In this document: piece by piece, positions 11,294 through 21,549 of the stretch
How the letters are laid out: each line of letters begins with the position of its first letter
Position numbering within the stretch: the first letter of the stretch is position 1
Assembly (NCBI GenBank): GCA_018883325.1
Contig: VEQH01000023.1
Span: 1-50,211 of the forward strand
DNA: 50,211 bases
Direction: 5' to 3'
Origin: Flavobacteriales bacterium
GTDB taxonomy: Bacteria; Bacteroidota; Bacteroidia; Flavobacteriales_D; Crocinitomicaceae
Made by a program: the position numbers and the translations under genes
Notes under the pieces: model-generated
Told to the model about the DNA's origin: nothing
What the model saw: only the letters and a program-made list of their open reading frames with translations
Databases searched by the model: none

Positions 11294-11692
11294 TTAGTAT
11301 ACGTAGCAAATAACTTCACCACCAACGTTTAATTTTCTTGCTTCTTTATCTGTAATTACACCTTTAGATGTAGATACGATTGCAATCCCTAAACCATTTA
11401 AAATACGAGGCATATCTTCAGCACCGCTATATTTTCTTAATCCTGGTCTTGATGCTCTTTGCAATTTTGTGATAACAGGAACACGTGTTGAAGGATTGTA
11501 TTTAAGTGCTATTTTAATAACACCTTGTTTGTCATCGTCCTCAAATTTATAATTTAAGATATAGCCTTGATCAAATAAAATTTGAGTAATTGCTTTCTTA
11601 ATATTAGAACCTGGGATTTCCACCATTTTTAAACCAGCAGAACTTGCGTTTCTGATTCTAGTTAAATAATCTGCTATTGGATCTGTATTCAT
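11294..11692 (-). CDS. rpsH: 30S ribosomal protein S8
   Basis: Primary binder of the 16S central domain and, in E. coli, repressor of the spc operon at the rplE site. It has 132 residues: [13 protein letters not shown] near the N-terminus and [20 protein letters not shown] with GGEVICYVY at the C-terminus. No separate S8-binding leader is obvious in the short gaps here. Confidence 0.98.
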   Translation of the reverse strand: MNTDPIADYLTRIRNASSAGLKMVEIPGSNIKKAITQILFDQGYILNYKFEDDDKQGVIKIALKYNPSTRVPVITKLQRASRPGLRKYSGAEDMPRILNGLGIAIVSTSKGVITDKEARKLNVGGEVICYVY

Positions 11693-11710
11693 TTTTTTGC
11701 TGTTTCTTAA

Positions 11711-12025
11711 TTACCAACTTCCTTTTTTAACTCCTGGGATTTTCCCAGCCAATGCCATTTCTCTGAAAGTTACACGAGAAATACCAAATTGACGCATATA
11801 ACCTCTTGGTCTTCCAGTCAATCCACAACGATTGTGCTTTCTAATTTTAGAGCTATTTGCAGGAAGCTTTTGAATAGCCATCATAGCATCCCATTTTGCA
11901 GACTGAACATCTTCAGAAGCATCTGTTGATTTCAATATTTTTGTTAATTCTTCTCTTTTCTTTGCGTAACGAGTAACTAACTTTTCTCTTTTGCGCTCAC
12001 GCGCTTTCATTGATTCTTTAGCCAT
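11711..12025 (-). CDS. rpsN: 30S ribosomal protein S14 (zinc-free, long form)
   Basis: Head protein of the small subunit. It has 104 residues beginning [16 protein letters not shown] and ending [10 protein letters not shown], with the core [20 protein letters not shown]. Only one Cys is present, so there is no zinc ribbon. Many Bacteroidota S14 proteins are about 89 residues; here a stretch near 30-55 ([18 protein letters not shown]) makes it proteobacteria-like in length. Confidence 0.97.
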   Translation of the reverse strand: MAKESMKARERKREKLVTRYAKKREELTKILKSTDASEDVQSAKWDAMMAIQKLPANSSKIRKHNRCGLTGRPRGYMRQFGISRVTFREMALAGKIPGVKKGSW

Positions 12026-12031
12026 TTCTAA

Positions 12032-12583
12032 TTATTTTTTTGTAAATGGAAACCCAAATGCGTCTAATAAAACTTTTGCCTCTTCGTCGCTTGGAGCAGT
12101 TGTTACAAACGTAATATCCATTCCAAGGATTTTGTTAACTTTATCAATGTCGATTTCTGGGAAAATGATGTGTTCTTTAATTCCTAAATTGAAATTACCT
12201 CTTCCATCAAAACCTTTAGGATTAATTCCTCTAAAATCTCTTGTTCTTGGTAAAGCAACAGATAAAAGTCTATCTAAGAAGTCATACATTCTATCACCTC
12301 TTAAAGTAACTTTAGTTCCAATTGGCATTCCTTTTCTCAACTTAAAGTTAGAAATATCCTTTTTAGAAAGTGTAGTGATTGCTTTTTGTCCAGCGATTCT
12401 TGATAAATCAGCAGCAGCGCTTTCAATTAACTTCTTGTCAGCAACAGCATCACCCATACCTTGACTCAAAATAATTTTTTGTAGTTTAGGTACTCTCATT
12501 ACAGATTTGTATCCGAATTTTTCTGTTAACGAAGCGATAATTTCTTCGTTATATTTTGCTTTTAATCTTGGTGTATAGCTCAT
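12032..12583 (-). CDS. rplE: 50S ribosomal protein L5
   Basis: 5S rRNA-binding protein of the central protuberance that also touches the P-site tRNA. It has 183 residues with [49 protein letters not shown] and the [17 protein letters not shown] end. Its start overlaps the last base of the rplX stop codon, so the two are coupled. Confidence 0.98.
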   Translation of the reverse strand: MSYTPRLKAKYNEEIIASLTEKFGYKSVMRVPKLQKIILSQGMGDAVADKKLIESAAADLSRIAGQKAITTLSKKDISNFKLRKGMPIGTKVTLRGDRMYDFLDRLLSVALPRTRDFRGINPKGFDGRGNFNLGIKEHIIFPEIDIDKVNKILGMDITFVTTAPSDEEAKVLLDAFGFPFTKK

Positions 12584-12900
12584 TATTTAATCACCTCCCC
12601 TGATTTCTTTGAATAACGTACTAAATTTCCTTTGTCGTTTAGTTTTCTACCAATACGACTAGCTGTTCCATTTACAACAACCATTAAATTGGAAATGTGA
12701 ATGGTACCTTCTTTTTCTTCAATTCCACCTTGTGGGTTAGAAGCGCTAGGTTTATTATGACGCTTAATTAAATTAACTCCTTCAACTGTTGCACGCATTT
12801 TATTGCGATCTATAGTTAAGATTTTTCCTTCTTGACCTTTTGACTCACCACTAATAACTGTAACAGTGTCGCCAACTTTGATATGTAATTTCTTTTGCAT
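12583..12900 (-). CDS. rplX: 50S ribosomal protein L24
   Basis: Assembly-initiating large-subunit protein. It has 105 residues with a KOW motif (about 5-35: [20 protein letters not shown]) and [20 protein letters not shown]. It ends one base into the rplE start and lies 10 bases after rplN. Confidence 0.98.
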   Translation of the reverse strand: MQKKLHIKVGDTVTVISGESKGQEGKILTIDRNKMRATVEGVNLIKRHNKPSASNPQGGIEEKEGTIHISNLMVVVNGTASRIGRKLNDKGNLVRYSKKSGEVIK

Positions 12901-12910
12901 GTTTAAAGAT

Positions 12911-13279
12911 TTATAACACCTCAGGTGCTAGTGATACAATTTTCATGTAGTTATTCTCTCTTAGTTCACGTGCAACTGGGCCGAAAATACGGGTTCCTCT
13001 CATCTCACCAGCTTGATTAAGGATAACACAAGCGTTATCATCAAATCTGATGTATGAACCATCTGGTCTACGAACTTCTTTTTTAGTTCTTACTACAACT
13101 GCTTTTGCAACTGATCCTTTTTTTACTGCTCCGTTAGGCATAGCACTTTTAATTGCGACAACAATTTTGTCCCCAACTGATGCGTAACGTCTTTTTGTTC
13201 CTCCTAAAACTCGGATACACAATACTTCTTTTGCGCCTGAGTTATCAGCAACTGATAGTCTAGATTCTGTTTGTATCAT
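12911..13279 (-). CDS. rplN: 50S ribosomal protein L14
   Basis: Forms intersubunit bridges with 16S rRNA. It has 122 residues, full length, with [19 protein letters not shown] at the start, the signature around [11 protein letters not shown], and [20 protein letters not shown]. It lies 8 bases after rpsQ. Confidence 0.98.
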   Translation of the reverse strand: MIQTESRLSVADNSGAKEVLCIRVLGGTKRRYASVGDKIVVAIKSAMPNGAVKKGSVAKAVVVRTKKEVRRPDGSYIRFDDNACVILNQAGEMRGTRIFGPVARELRENNYMKIVSLAPEVL

Positions 13280-13287
13280 TTCTCAGG

Positions 13288-13545
13288 TTATTTAGCTCGT
13301 TCGACAATTTCTACTAATCTCCAATTCTTTGTTTTACTCAAAGGACGAGTTTCCATGATTTTCACAACATCACCTGTTTGACAATCATTTTTTTCATCAT
13401 GAGCAACAAATTTGGTAGTTTTTTTCACAAACTTACCATACTTCGGGTGTTTCACTTTACGTTCAACAGCAACAACTATAGACTTATCCATTTTGTTACT
13501 CGTTACAATCCCTACTCTTTCTTTTCTTAAATTCCTCTTTTCCAT
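13288..13545 (-). CDS. rpsQ: 30S ribosomal protein S17
   Basis: Early-assembly OB-fold protein of the small subunit. It has 85 residues with [33 protein letters not shown] and the C-terminal [19 protein letters not shown]. It follows rpmC by 23 bases. Confidence 0.98.
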   Translation of the reverse strand: MEKRNLRKERVGIVTSNKMDKSIVVAVERKVKHPKYGKFVKKTTKFVAHDEKNDCQTGDVVKIMETRPLSKTKNWRLVEIVERAK

Positions 13546-13568
13546 AAATGCTTTTTAAATAACAAGCA

Positions 13569-13763
13569 CTAAGCTTGAGTTGAACGTTTTGTTAATTCAG
13601 TACTCAAACGTGCGATTAATTTTCGCATCTCTTTAATTCTCAATGGATTTTCAATAGGAGCCATTTTGTGAGTCAATTTTAAACTCACATACTGATTTTT
13701 AAAATCAATAAGGCGACTATTTAAATCTTCGATTGACAATTTTGCGATTTCTTGTTTTTTCAT
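13569..13763 (-). CDS. rpmC: 50S ribosomal protein L29
   Basis: Helical hairpin protein next to the exit tunnel, near the docking site of trigger factor and SRP. It has 64 residues: MKKQEIAKLSIEDLNSRLID, then PIENPLRIKEMRKLIARL, which fits the family. It lies between rplP and rpsQ. Confidence 0.97.
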   Translation of the reverse strand: MKKQEIAKLSIEDLNSRLIDFKNQYVSLKLTHKMAPIENPLRIKEMRKLIARLSTELTKRSTQA

Positions 13764-13772
13764 AATAATAAA

Positions 13773-14198
13773 TTAAACAGGTAAAACATAATCGTTGCGA
13801 ACAACGAATTTACATTTAACTGGTAGCTTCTGCGCAGCCAATCGCATAGCTTCTTTTGCAATTTCGTATGAAACACCATCTGCTTCAAACATGATACGAC
13901 CTGGTTTGATAACTGCCACCCAATGACTTGGAGCACCTTTACCTTTACCCATACGTACCTCTGCCGGTTTAGAGGTTACCGGTTTGTCAGGGAAAATACG
14001 AATCCATACTTTACCCTCACGTTTCATGTATCGTGTAACGGCGATACGAGAAGCTTCTATTTGACGCGATGTGATCCATCCTGGTTCCAAAGACTTAAGA
14101 CCGAAAGATCCGAAAGAAATAGTAGAGCCTCTATGAGCTATACCACGATTTCTACCTTTCTGTACTCTTCTAAATTTTGTTCTTTTAGGCTGTAACAT
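13773..14198 (-). CDS. rplP: 50S ribosomal protein L16
   Basis: Large-subunit protein that shapes the A site and organises 5S rRNA. It has 141 residues: [19 protein letters not shown], the signature [20 protein letters not shown], and [12 protein letters not shown]. It lies 19 bases after rpsC. Confidence 0.98.
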   Translation of the reverse strand: MLQPKRTKFRRVQKGRNRGIAHRGSTISFGSFGLKSLEPGWITSRQIEASRIAVTRYMKREGKVWIRIFPDKPVTSKPAEVRMGKGKGAPSHWVAVIKPGRIMFEADGVSYEIAKEAMRLAAQKLPVKCKFVVRNDYVLPV

Positions 14199-14217
14199 TT
14201 CCTTTATATTTTTTCAA

Positions 14218-14943
14218 TTACTTTTTCTTTCTTTTTGCATTTGCTGGTTTACGATCGCTTCCGCTGTTGTTACCACCACCAGAAGTAGATACCCCGATAT
14301 TTGGTGCTAAATCTCTTTTACCGTAAACTTCACCTCTACAAATCCAAACTTTAATTCCCAATCTACCATAAGTAGTATGTGCTTCAGACAAAGCATAATC
14401 AATATCAGCTCTGAAAGTATGTAACGGAGTTCTTCCGTCTTTATACATCTCAGTACGAGCCATTTCAGCACCATTCAAACGACCTGAAATTTTAATTTTG
14501 ATTCCTTCAGCTCCCATTCTCATTGTTCCAGCGATTGCCATTTTGATGGCTCTTCTGAAAGAGATACGAGCTTCTAATTGTCTTGCAACACCATCAGCTA
14601 CTAAACGCGCATCAAGTTCTGGTCTTTTAACTTCAAAAATGTTGATTTGAATTTCTTTCTTAGTTAATTTTTTTAACTCTTCTTTTAATTTATCAACTTC
14701 TTGTCCTCCTTTACCAATAATAACACCTGGACGAGCTGTATTTATTGTTACAGTAACTAATTTTAAAGTTCTTTCAATGATAATTTTTGCAATGCTTGCT
14801 TTTGCTAAACGAGCAGTCAAATATTTACGTATTTGATCGTCTTCTACAATTTTATCTTTGTAATCATTACCTCCGTACCAATTAGATTCCCAACCGTGGA
14901 TGTAACCTAATCTATTTCCTATTGGATTCGTTTTTTGTCCCAT
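14218..14943 (-). CDS. rpsC: 30S ribosomal protein S3
   Basis: Lines the mRNA entry channel. It has 241 residues. The N-terminal KH domain (about 40-110) carries [20 protein letters not shown], and the C-terminal domain carries [20 protein letters not shown] and [18 protein letters not shown] Ser/Gly/Lys-rich tail follows. Its neighbours are rplV and rplP. Confidence 0.98.
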   Translation of the reverse strand: MGQKTNPIGNRLGYIHGWESNWYGGNDYKDKIVEDDQIRKYLTARLAKASIAKIIIERTLKLVTVTINTARPGVIIGKGGQEVDKLKEELKKLTKKEIQINIFEVKRPELDARLVADGVARQLEARISFRRAIKMAIAGTMRMGAEGIKIKISGRLNGAEMARTEMYKDGRTPLHTFRADIDYALSEAHTTYGRLGIKVWICRGEVYGKRDLAPNIGVSTSGGGNNSGSDRKPANAKRKKK

Positions 14944-14951
14944 TTCACCAA

Positions 14952-15347
14952 TTATTTAGTACCATCAACAACGATGGTAACGTGATTTGACCTTTTTCTA
15001 ATTCTATGTGCTCTACCTTGAGGTGCAGGTTGAATTCTTTTCAACATTGTACCACAACCAACTTCGATTGATTTAACAACCAAAACTTCTTGACTAATGT
15101 CAGCTCCTTCATTTTTCTGCTCCCAGTTAGCGATAGCAGAACGAAGTAACTTACCAAGACTTGTAGAAGCCTCTTTACTATTAAAGTTAAGGATATTTAA
15201 AGCTTTGTTAACTTCAACACCTCTGATTAAATCAGCAACTAATCTCATTTTTCGTGGTGAAATCGGAGAATTCTTAAGTTGTGCAATCGCAATTGCTTTT
15301 TTTGACTTTTTAAGCTCTTCAGCTCTTAAACGTTTTCTAGCTCCCAT
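14952..15347 (-). CDS. rplV: 50S ribosomal protein L22
   Basis: Its extended loop lines the exit tunnel. It has 131 residues: [20 protein letters not shown], then [20 protein letters not shown] and [13 protein letters not shown], as in the family. It lies between rpsS and rpsC. Confidence 0.98.
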   Translation of the reverse strand: MGARKRLRAEELKKSKKAIAIAQLKNSPISPRKMRLVADLIRGVEVNKALNILNFNSKEASTSLGKLLRSAIANWEQKNEGADISQEVLVVKSIEVGCGTMLKRIQPAPQGRAHRIRKRSNHVTIVVDGTK

Positions 15348-15361
15348 GACTGTATAAATTC

Positions 15362-15640
15362 TTAACGTTTCTTATCTTTTTTATTTCCACCATGTCCACG
15401 GAAGTTTCTTGTCGGTGAAAATTCACCTAACTTGTGACCTACCATATTTTCAGTTACAAAAACAGGAATAAATTTATTTCCATTATGAACTGCAAATGTG
15501 AATCCTACGAATTCTGGTGTGATGGTTGATGCTCTTGACCAAGTTTTTATAACAGCTTTACTGCTAGAAGCTTTCGCATCATCAACTCTTTTCATTAATT
15601 TATAATGAACAAAAGGCGGTTTTTTTAATGAACGACTCAT
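15362..15640 (-). CDS. rpsS: 30S ribosomal protein S19
   Basis: Head protein that pairs with S13. It has 92 residues: [19 protein letters not shown], then [20 protein letters not shown] and [13 protein letters not shown], full length. It follows rplB by 10 bases. Confidence 0.98.
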   Translation of the reverse strand: MSRSLKKPPFVHYKLMKRVDDAKASSSKAVIKTWSRASTITPEFVGFTFAVHNGNKFIPVFVTENMVGHKLGEFSPTRNFRGHGGNKKDKKR

Positions 15641-15650
15641 ATCCTAATAT

Positions 15651-16475
15651 CTATTTTTTTCTTCTTTCAACAATAAACTTATCTGAGTATTTGCTTTTAG
15701 ATCTAGTTTTAAATCCTTTAGCTGGCATACCGTTTCTTGATCTTGGGTGACCTCCGGCATTTCTACCTTCACCACCACCCATTGGGTGATCAACAGGGTT
15801 CATAACAACACCTCTTACACGAGGACGTCTTCCTAACCATCTTGATCTACCTGCCTTACCAGAAACAACTAAGTTATGTTCAGCATTTGAAACTGAACCT
15901 ATTGTTGCAAGACATGTAGTTAGAATCATTCTTGTTTCACCTGAAGGCATTTTAATTGTAGCGTATCTACCATCTCTTGCGTTCAATTGAGCATAAGTTC
16001 CTGCTCCTCTTGCAATTGATCCACCTTTACCTGGTTTCAACTCAATATTGTGAATCACAGTCCCTAGAGGAACTTCAGATAAATACATTGCATTACCAAT
16101 GTTCGGTGTTGCAGATTTACCAGATACAACTGTATCTCCTACTTTAATACCAGTTGGAGCGATAATATATCTTTTCTCACCATCAGCATAAAACAAGAGA
16201 GCAATATGTGCTGTACGATTTGGATCGTATTCTACTGTTTTAACAATTGCTGGAACGTCAAACTTATCACGTTTGAAATCAATAATACGGTATCTTTGTT
16301 TGTGACCACCACCTAAGTAGCGCATAGTCATTCTACCATCATTATTTCTACCACCAGACTTTTTCATACTAGCCAATAGGCTTTTCTCAGGTGCAGATGC
16401 GGTAATCTCTGCAAAATCAGTCGCAACTTTGTGACGCTGACCTGGAGTTGTTGGTTTAAACTTTTTTAGACTCAT
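15651..16475 (-). CDS. rplB: 50S ribosomal protein L2
   Basis: Supports the peptidyl-transferase centre and subunit joining. It has 274 residues, with the OB and SH3-like domains (about 60-200) and the C-terminal signature [20 protein letters not shown], which carries the conserved histidine loop. It lies between rplW and rpsS in the S10 block. Confidence 0.98.
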   Translation of the reverse strand: MSLKKFKPTTPGQRHKVATDFAEITASAPEKSLLASMKKSGGRNNDGRMTMRYLGGGHKQRYRIIDFKRDKFDVPAIVKTVEYDPNRTAHIALLFYADGEKRYIIAPTGIKVGDTVVSGKSATPNIGNAMYLSEVPLGTVIHNIELKPGKGGSIARGAGTYAQLNARDGRYATIKMPSGETRMILTTCLATIGSVSNAEHNLVVSGKAGRSRWLGRRPRVRGVVMNPVDHPMGGGEGRNAGGHPRSRNGMPAKGFKTRSKSKYSDKFIVERRKK

Positions 16476-16485
16476 TATTCAGTCA

Positions 16486-16782
16486 TTAATAATTGTTAAA
16501 CAAATCAATGGTTTCACCATCCGCAACAGTAACTACAGCCTTTTTCCATTGTTTACTTTTTTGTTCAACAACGCCTTTATTGGTGTACTTCACAGAGGAT
16601 ACCCCACCGCCATAATTTAATGTACGAACATCTGTGACATGTACTCCATACATTTTCTCGACGGCATTTTTAATTTCTATTTTATTTGCCTTTCTATCTA
16701 CCTCAAAAGTGAATCGATTCATTTTTTCGCTTGCAAAGGTAGCTTTTTCTGTTATAATAGGCTTCTTAATAATCGTTTGCAT
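16486..16782 (-). CDS. rplW: 50S ribosomal protein L23
   Basis: Sits at the exit of the nascent-chain tunnel, where trigger factor and SRP dock. It has 98 residues: IIKKPIITEKATFASEKMNR, then EIKNAVEKMYGVHVTDVRTL, typical of the family. It lies 6 bases after rplD. Confidence 0.97.
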   Translation of the reverse strand: MQTIIKKPIITEKATFASEKMNRFTFEVDRKANKIEIKNAVEKMYGVHVTDVRTLNYGGGVSSVKYTNKGVVEQKSKQWKKAVVTVADGETIDLFNNY

Positions 16783-16788
16783 AACTTT

Positions 16789-17415
16789 TTAGTTAAGGAT
16801 GTTTTCAATTTTGTTAACAGAACTCTCTAATAACACTACTTTTTTCGCATTCAAAATATCGTAAGTGTTGAAAGAATCAGCAGTAACAACTTTGATTTTG
16901 TTTAAGTTTCTTGATGCTAAGTACACGTTATCAGTGCTTTCTCCTAAAATCATTAAAACTTTTTGATTATCTAATTTCAATGCACTGATCAAAGATTTGA
17001 AATCTTTAGTTTTTGCAGCTGTGAAGTTAAAATCTTCAATAATCATTAAACCATCATTCTTAGCTTGGAAAGCCAATGCTGATTTTCTTGCTAATCTTTT
17101 CAATTTGATATTCAATTTGAAGTGATAGTTTCTTGGACGTGGTCCAAAAATTCTACCTCCACCTACTCTTGTTCCAGATTTAGCACTACCTGCTCTTGCA
17201 CCACCAGTTCCTTTTTGTTTCTTAAGTTTCTTAGTTGAACCAGCAACCTCATTTCTTTCTTTCGATTTATGAGTTCCTTGTCTTCTGTTAGCTAAATGTT
17301 GTTTAACATCTAAATAAATAGCATGATTGTTTGGCTCAATACCAAATACTGTTTCAGATAATTCTACAGATTTAGAAGTTACTGAACCTTTTGTGTCGTA
17401 TATATTTACTTTCAT
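16789..17415 (-). CDS. rplD: 50S ribosomal protein L4
   Basis: Large-subunit protein with an extended loop in the exit tunnel; in E. coli it also represses the S10 operon. It has 208 residues, with the loop region KLKKQKGTGGARAGSAKSG and FGPRPRNYHFKLN. It overlaps the rplC stop by one base, so translation is coupled. Confidence 0.98.
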   Translation of the reverse strand: MKVNIYDTKGSVTSKSVELSETVFGIEPNNHAIYLDVKQHLANRRQGTHKSKERNEVAGSTKKLKKQKGTGGARAGSAKSGTRVGGGRIFGPRPRNYHFKLNIKLKRLARKSALAFQAKNDGLMIIEDFNFTAAKTKDFKSLISALKLDNQKVLMILGESTDNVYLASRNLNKIKVVTADSFNTYDILNAKKVVLLESSVNKIENILN

Positions 17416-18029
17416 TACTTTTTAATTGTTAGAGTTGAACCATTAGCTCCAGGAACAGAACCTTTAACAATAAGAATGTTTCTGTCAGCCAAAACTTTTA
17501 GGATTTCTAAGTTAGAAGCTAATCTTCTCTTATTTCCCATTTGACCAGCCATACGCATTCCTTTAAATACGCGTGCAGGGTATGAACAAGCACCGATAGA
17601 TCCAGGAGCACGAAGTCTGTTATGTTGACCGTGTGTTGCTTGACCAACTCCACCGAAACCATGACGTCTTACAACCCCTTGAAATCCTTTACCTTTACTT
17701 GTACCGATTACGTCAATAAATTCTCCTTCTTGGAAAATTGCTACATCAACTAAATCACCTACTGAAACATTTTCAAAACCTTTAAACTCAACCAATTTTG
17801 CTTTTGGTGTAGTATTAGCTTTTTTGAAATGTCCTTTCAATGCATTTGGAGTATTTTTTTCTTTTTTCTCTCCAAATCCTAGTTGAACAGCTTCGTAACC
17901 ATCTCTGTCTTGTGTTTTGATTTGAGTCACAACACAAGGACCAGCTTCAATTACCGTGCATGGTAAAGATTTACCCTCAGCACTATAGATGCTAGTCATT
18001 CCGACTTTTCGACCAATTATTCCTGGCAT
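17415..18029 (-). CDS. rplC: 50S ribosomal protein L3
   Basis: Assembly initiator near the peptidyl-transferase centre. It has 204 residues: [20 protein letters not shown], then [20 protein letters not shown] and [19 protein letters not shown]. It lies between rpsJ and rplD, which is the classical S10 order. Confidence 0.98.
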   Translation of the reverse strand: MPGIIGRKVGMTSIYSAEGKSLPCTVIEAGPCVVTQIKTQDRDGYEAVQLGFGEKKEKNTPNALKGHFKKANTTPKAKLVEFKGFENVSVGDLVDVAIFQEGEFIDVIGTSKGKGFQGVVRRHGFGGVGQATHGQHNRLRAPGSIGACSYPARVFKGMRMAGQMGNKRRLASNLEILKVLADRNILIVKGSVPGANGSTLTIKK

Positions 18030-18048
18030 ATTCTAGTTATTAAAAAAT

Positions 18049-18354
18049 TTACACTTTAATTTCAACATCAACACCACTAGGAAGTTCTAACTTCATTAAG
18101 GCGTCAACTGTTTTTGATGAACTACTGTAGATGTCCATAAGACGTTTGTAAGAACATAATTCAAATTGCTCTCTCGCTTTTTTCATTACGTGTGGAGAAC
18201 GCAATACAGTATATATTCTTTTGTGAGTTGGAAGCGGAATAGGACCACTTACTACAGCTCCAGTAGATTTAACGGTTTTTACGATTTTTTCAGCCGATTT
18301 ATCCAAAAGGTTGTGATCGTAAGATTTTAATTTTATTCTAATTTTTTGACTCAT
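18049..18354 (-). CDS. rpsJ: 30S ribosomal protein S10
   Basis: Head protein that in other bacteria also pairs with NusB in antitermination. It has 101 residues: [20 protein letters not shown], then [20 protein letters not shown] and [11 protein letters not shown]. It follows fusA by 11 bases, so here the S10 block continues directly from the str operon, with tuf absent in between. Confidence 0.98.
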   Translation of the reverse strand: MSQKIRIKLKSYDHNLLDKSAEKIVKTVKSTGAVVSGPIPLPTHKRIYTVLRSPHVMKKAREQFELCSYKRLMDIYSSSSKTVDALMKLELPSGVDVEIKV

Positions 18355-18365
18355 CTGCGTGATTA

Positions 18366-20471
18366 TTATGCTGTGATTTTACCATTTGCTTTTGCAATTA
18401 CGTCATCAGCTACATTTTTAGGCGCCTCTGCGTAATGTGAAAATTCCATAGAAGAACTTGCTCTTCCCGAAGTGATTGTTCTCAATTGAGTAACATAACC
18501 AAACATCTCAGAAAGTGGAACATCTGCTTTCAATACTTTCGCACCGTTACGATCATCCATTCCTTTCATCATTCCTCTACGTCTGTTTAAGTCACCTACA
18601 ACATCACCCATGTTCTCTTCTGGAGTTACAACCTCTAGTTTCATGATAGGCTCAAGTAAGATTGGAGCACAATGTTTAACTGCTGCTCTATAGGCCATCT
18701 TAGCACACAATTCAAATGATAATGAATCTGAATCGACGTTGTGGTAAGAACCATCAATTAACTCTACTTTCATTGCCTCAAGTGGGAAACCTGCAAGCAC
18801 ACCATTTTTCATTGATTCTTTGAATCCTTTTTCAACTGAAGGAATAAACTCACGAGGAATGTTACCACCTTTAATACTGTTGATGAATTCTAAACCTGTT
18901 TTTTCTGGATTATCTTGAGCAGAAATTTTAACTAAAATATCAGCAAATTTACCACGACCACCAGTTTGTTTTTTGTATTGCTCTCTGTGTTCTGTTGAAC
19001 CTGCGATAGCCTCACGGTAAGCAACTTGTGGTGCACCTTGATTTACTTCTACTTTAAATTCTCTTTTTAAGCGGTCAACAATAATTTCTAAGTGAAGCTC
19101 ACCCATTCCTGAAATAATTGTTTGTCCTGTTTCTTCGTCTGTATTAACTCGGAAAGTTGGATCTTCTTCTGATAATTTAGAAAGACCTATTGATAAACGA
19201 TCCGTATCTGCTTGTGTTTTAGGCTCAATTGCCAAACCAATAACTGGTTCAGGGAATACCATAGATTCCAATACGATTGGTGCATTTTCAGCACAAAGAG
19301 TATCTCCTGTTTTAATGTCTTTAAATCCTACAACAGCACCAATATCACCAGCTCCTAATTCAGGAATTTGATTTTGTTTATTAGCGTGCATTTGGAAGAT
19401 ACGAGAAATACGCTCTTTGTTACCTGAACGTGTATTCAATACATAAGAACCAGCTTCTAATTTACCAGAATAAGCTCTTACGAAACACAAACGTCCTACA
19501 AACGGGTCAGTCGCAATTTTAAACGCTAAACCTGCGAAAGGCTCATCATAAGATGGTTGTCTAACAACTTCTTCGTCTGTTTTTGGATTTGTACCAGCGA
19601 TACCTTCAATATCCATCGGTGAAGGAAGAATTTCCATTACCATGTCTAACATTGCTTGTACACCTTTATTTTTAAATGATGAACCACACATCATTGGAAC
19701 AACTTTTCCTGAGATAGTTGCTGCACGTAATGCGTTCAAAATTTCTCTTTCAGTTAAAGAATTTTCATCTTCAAAGAATTTCTCCATCAAAGATTCATCA
19801 AATTCAGCAACTGCTTCTAATAATTCACTTCTTAAACGTCTTGCATCATCAATGATATCTGCTGGAATTTCAACTTCTTTGAAAGTCATTCCCATATCAT
19901 CTTCGTTCCAAACAATACCTTTAAAGTTAATTAAGTCTACAACACCTTTAAAATTGTCTTCGTCACCGATGTTAATTTGTAAGGGTAATGCATGACTACC
20001 TAACATAGATTTAACTTGAGAACAAACTTTTAAGAAATCTGCACCTTGACGGTCCATTTTATTAACGAAACCGATTCTTGGTACGTTATAGTTGTTTGCT
20101 AATCTCCAGTTAGTTTCTGATTGAGGTTCAACACCATCAACAGCAGAAAACAAGAAAACCAAACCATCTAATACTCTTAATGAACGGTTAACTTCAACTG
20201 TAAAGTCAACGTGTCCTGGAGTATCAATAATGTTAACGTGGTAAACTTGTCCTCTATAATTCCAATTCAATGTAGTTGCAGCAGAAGTAATAGTGATACC
20301 TCTCTCTTGCTCTTGCTCCATCCAGTCCATAGTTGCAGCACCATCATGTACTTCACCAATTTTGTGACTTACACCACCGTAGAAAAGAATTCTTTCAGTA
20401 GTTGTGGTTTTTCCTGCGTCAATGTGAGCAGCGATACCTATGTTTCTTGTAAATCTAAGATCTCTTGCCAT
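18366..20471 (-). CDS. fusA: Elongation factor G
   Basis: GTPase that drives translocation of tRNA and mRNA on the ribosome. It has 701 residues: P-loop [17 protein letters not shown] near residue 15, the switch I region [21 protein letters not shown], and the guanine-specificity motif NKMD. Domains II-V follow, with [14 protein letters not shown] and the C-terminal [19 protein letters not shown]. It lies between rpsG and rpsJ. Confidence 0.98.
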   Translation of the reverse strand: MARDLRFTRNIGIAAHIDAGKTTTTERILFYGGVSHKIGEVHDGAATMDWMEQEQERGITITSAATTLNWNYRGQVYHVNIIDTPGHVDFTVEVNRSLRVLDGLVFLFSAVDGVEPQSETNWRLANNYNVPRIGFVNKMDRQGADFLKVCSQVKSMLGSHALPLQINIGDEDNFKGVVDLINFKGIVWNEDDMGMTFKEVEIPADIIDDARRLRSELLEAVAEFDESLMEKFFEDENSLTEREILNALRAATISGKVVPMMCGSSFKNKGVQAMLDMVMEILPSPMDIEGIAGTNPKTDEEVVRQPSYDEPFAGLAFKIATDPFVGRLCFVRAYSGKLEAGSYVLNTRSGNKERISRIFQMHANKQNQIPELGAGDIGAVVGFKDIKTGDTLCAENAPIVLESMVFPEPVIGLAIEPKTQADTDRLSIGLSKLSEEDPTFRVNTDEETGQTIISGMGELHLEIIVDRLKREFKVEVNQGAPQVAYREAIAGSTEHREQYKKQTGGRGKFADILVKISAQDNPEKTGLEFINSIKGGNIPREFIPSVEKGFKESMKNGVLAGFPLEAMKVELIDGSYHNVDSDSLSFELCAKMAYRAAVKHCAPILLEPIMKLEVVTPEENMGDVVGDLNRRRGMMKGMDDRNGAKVLKADVPLSEMFGYVTQLRTITSGRASSSMEFSHYAEAPKNVADDVIAKANGKITA

Positions 20472-20476
20472 TGTAA

Positions 20477-20947
20477 TTAGAATCTAAAATGTGAAAATGC
20501 TTTATTTGCTTCTGCCATTCTCATTGTGTCTTCTTTCTTTTTGAAAGCAGCACCTTCTTCTTTAGCAGCAGCAATAATTTCTGAAGCTAATTTTTGAGAC
20601 ATTGTTTTTTCATTTCTCTTGCGAGCGTATCCAATCAACCATTTCATTGCTAATGAAGATTTTCTTTCTTCTCTAACTGGTGTTGGGATTTGGAATGTAG
20701 CTCCACCTACACGGCGGCTTCTAACTTCAACAGCTGGAGTTACATTTTCTAATGCTTTTCTCCAAACGTCTAATCCTTCTTGTTCTTCGTTTTTCTTGTT
20801 TACGATTTCAATTGCATCGTAAAAGATTTTAAATGCTAAACTTTTTTTACCTGAAAACATTAAATTGTTTACAAATTTTGTAACTACCACATCGTTGAAC
20901 TTTGGATCTGGCAGAATAGCAATCTTTTTGGCTTTTCTTCTTCTCAT
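20477..20947 (-). CDS. rpsG: 30S ribosomal protein S7
   Basis: Assembly initiator of the 30S head and, in E. coli, repressor of the str operon. It has 156 residues: [20 protein letters not shown], then [20 protein letters not shown] and a [15 protein letters not shown] helix. It lies 20 bases after rpsL and 5 before fusA. Confidence 0.98.
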   Translation of the reverse strand: MRRRKAKKIAILPDPKFNDVVVTKFVNNLMFSGKKSLAFKIFYDAIEIVNKKNEEQEGLDVWRKALENVTPAVEVRSRRVGGATFQIPTPVREERKSSLAMKWLIGYARKRNEKTMSQKLASEIIAAAKEEGAAFKKKEDTMRMAEANKAFSHFRF

Positions 20948-20967
20948 TTTTCTAAAGCTTTTTTAAA

Positions 20968-21345
20968 TTATTTCTGCTTAGGACGTTTTGTTCCGTACTT
21001 AGATCTTCTTTGGCTTCTACCTTGTACACCTGCTGTATCTTCAGCACCACGTACAATGTGATAACGAACACCTGGAAGGTCTTTTACCCTTCCACCACGT
21101 ACTAAAACCAATGAGTGTTCTTGAAGATTGTGACCTTCACCACCGATGTAAGCATTCACCTCTTTGCCGTTTGTTAAACGAACACGGGCTACCTTTCTCA
21201 TCGCTGAATTAGGTTTTTTTGGCGTAGTTGTGTAAACACGTACACATACCCCTTTACGTTGCGGACACGAATCAAGTGCAGCGGATTTACTTTTCTTTAC
21301 CACCGCAGTTCTTCCTTTGCGAACTAACTGTTGAATAGTTGGCAT
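20968..21345 (-). CDS. rpsL: 30S ribosomal protein S12
   Basis: Decoding-centre protein. It has 125 residues: [20 protein letters not shown], then [20 protein letters not shown] (with the lysine changed in streptomycin-resistant mutants) and [20 protein letters not shown]. Wild-type-like lysines are present in both resistance loops. It is the first gene of the whole ribosomal cluster, with a promoter and hairpin upstream. Confidence 0.98.
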   Translation of the reverse strand: MPTIQQLVRKGRTAVVKKSKSAALDSCPQRKGVCVRVYTTTPKKPNSAMRKVARVRLTNGKEVNAYIGGEGHNLQEHSLVLVRGGRVKDLPGVRYHIVRGAEDTAGVQGRSQRRSKYGTKRPKQK

Positions 21346-21377
21346 AAAATACTCTTAATTAAATAAATAAATAACTA

Positions 21378-21396
21378 CCTCAAACGCACTTTGAGG
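21378..21396 (-). promoter_or_regulatory. Hairpin at the 5' end of the str operon leader
   Basis: CCTCAAA (21378-21384) and TTTGAGG (21390-21396) form a perfect 7-bp stem with the 5-base loop CGCAC. Given the -7 box at 21401-21408, the transcript would begin within or right beside this hairpin, about 50 bases before rpsL. It may protect the mRNA 5' end or bind a ribosomal protein; neither role can be decided from the sequence. Confidence 0.5.
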
Positions 21397-21400
21397 GGTG

Positions 21401-21430
21401 CAAAGATACTATATTTATCTTAGTATGCAA
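21401..21430 (-). promoter_or_regulatory. Promoter of the ribosomal protein cluster (upstream of rpsL)
   Basis: On the minus strand TATCTTTG (21408-21401) matches the -7 consensus TAnnTTTG. TTGC (21430-21427), 18 bases further upstream, serves as a partial -33 box. It lies between the pdhB terminator and rpsL and probably drives at least rpsL-rpsG-fusA and the S10 block. Confidence 0.75.
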
Positions 21431-21502
21431 TAGTTAAGTTAAAAATATTTGATTTTTTCGACAAAATAATGTTAGTATATTTATTTTCAACTTTTTACAA
21501 AC

Positions 21503-21531
21503 AAAAAAAGCCCATTAACTGGGCTTTTTTC
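21503..21531 (-). terminator. Rho-independent terminator after pdhB
   Basis: AAAAAAGCCC (21504-21513) pairs with GGGCTTTTTT (21521-21530) around the 7-base loop ATTAACT, giving a 10-bp stem with a U-run in the minus direction. It lies 20 bases past the pdhB stop and isolates the ribosomal promoter from upstream transcription. Confidence 0.93.
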
Positions 21532-21549
21532 TAATTCATTTTTTAAGTC

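Noticed and set aside
19642..19995. 117-codon plus-strand frame inside fusA
   Set aside because: It lies fully opposite highly conserved EF-G coding sequence and has no family resemblance.
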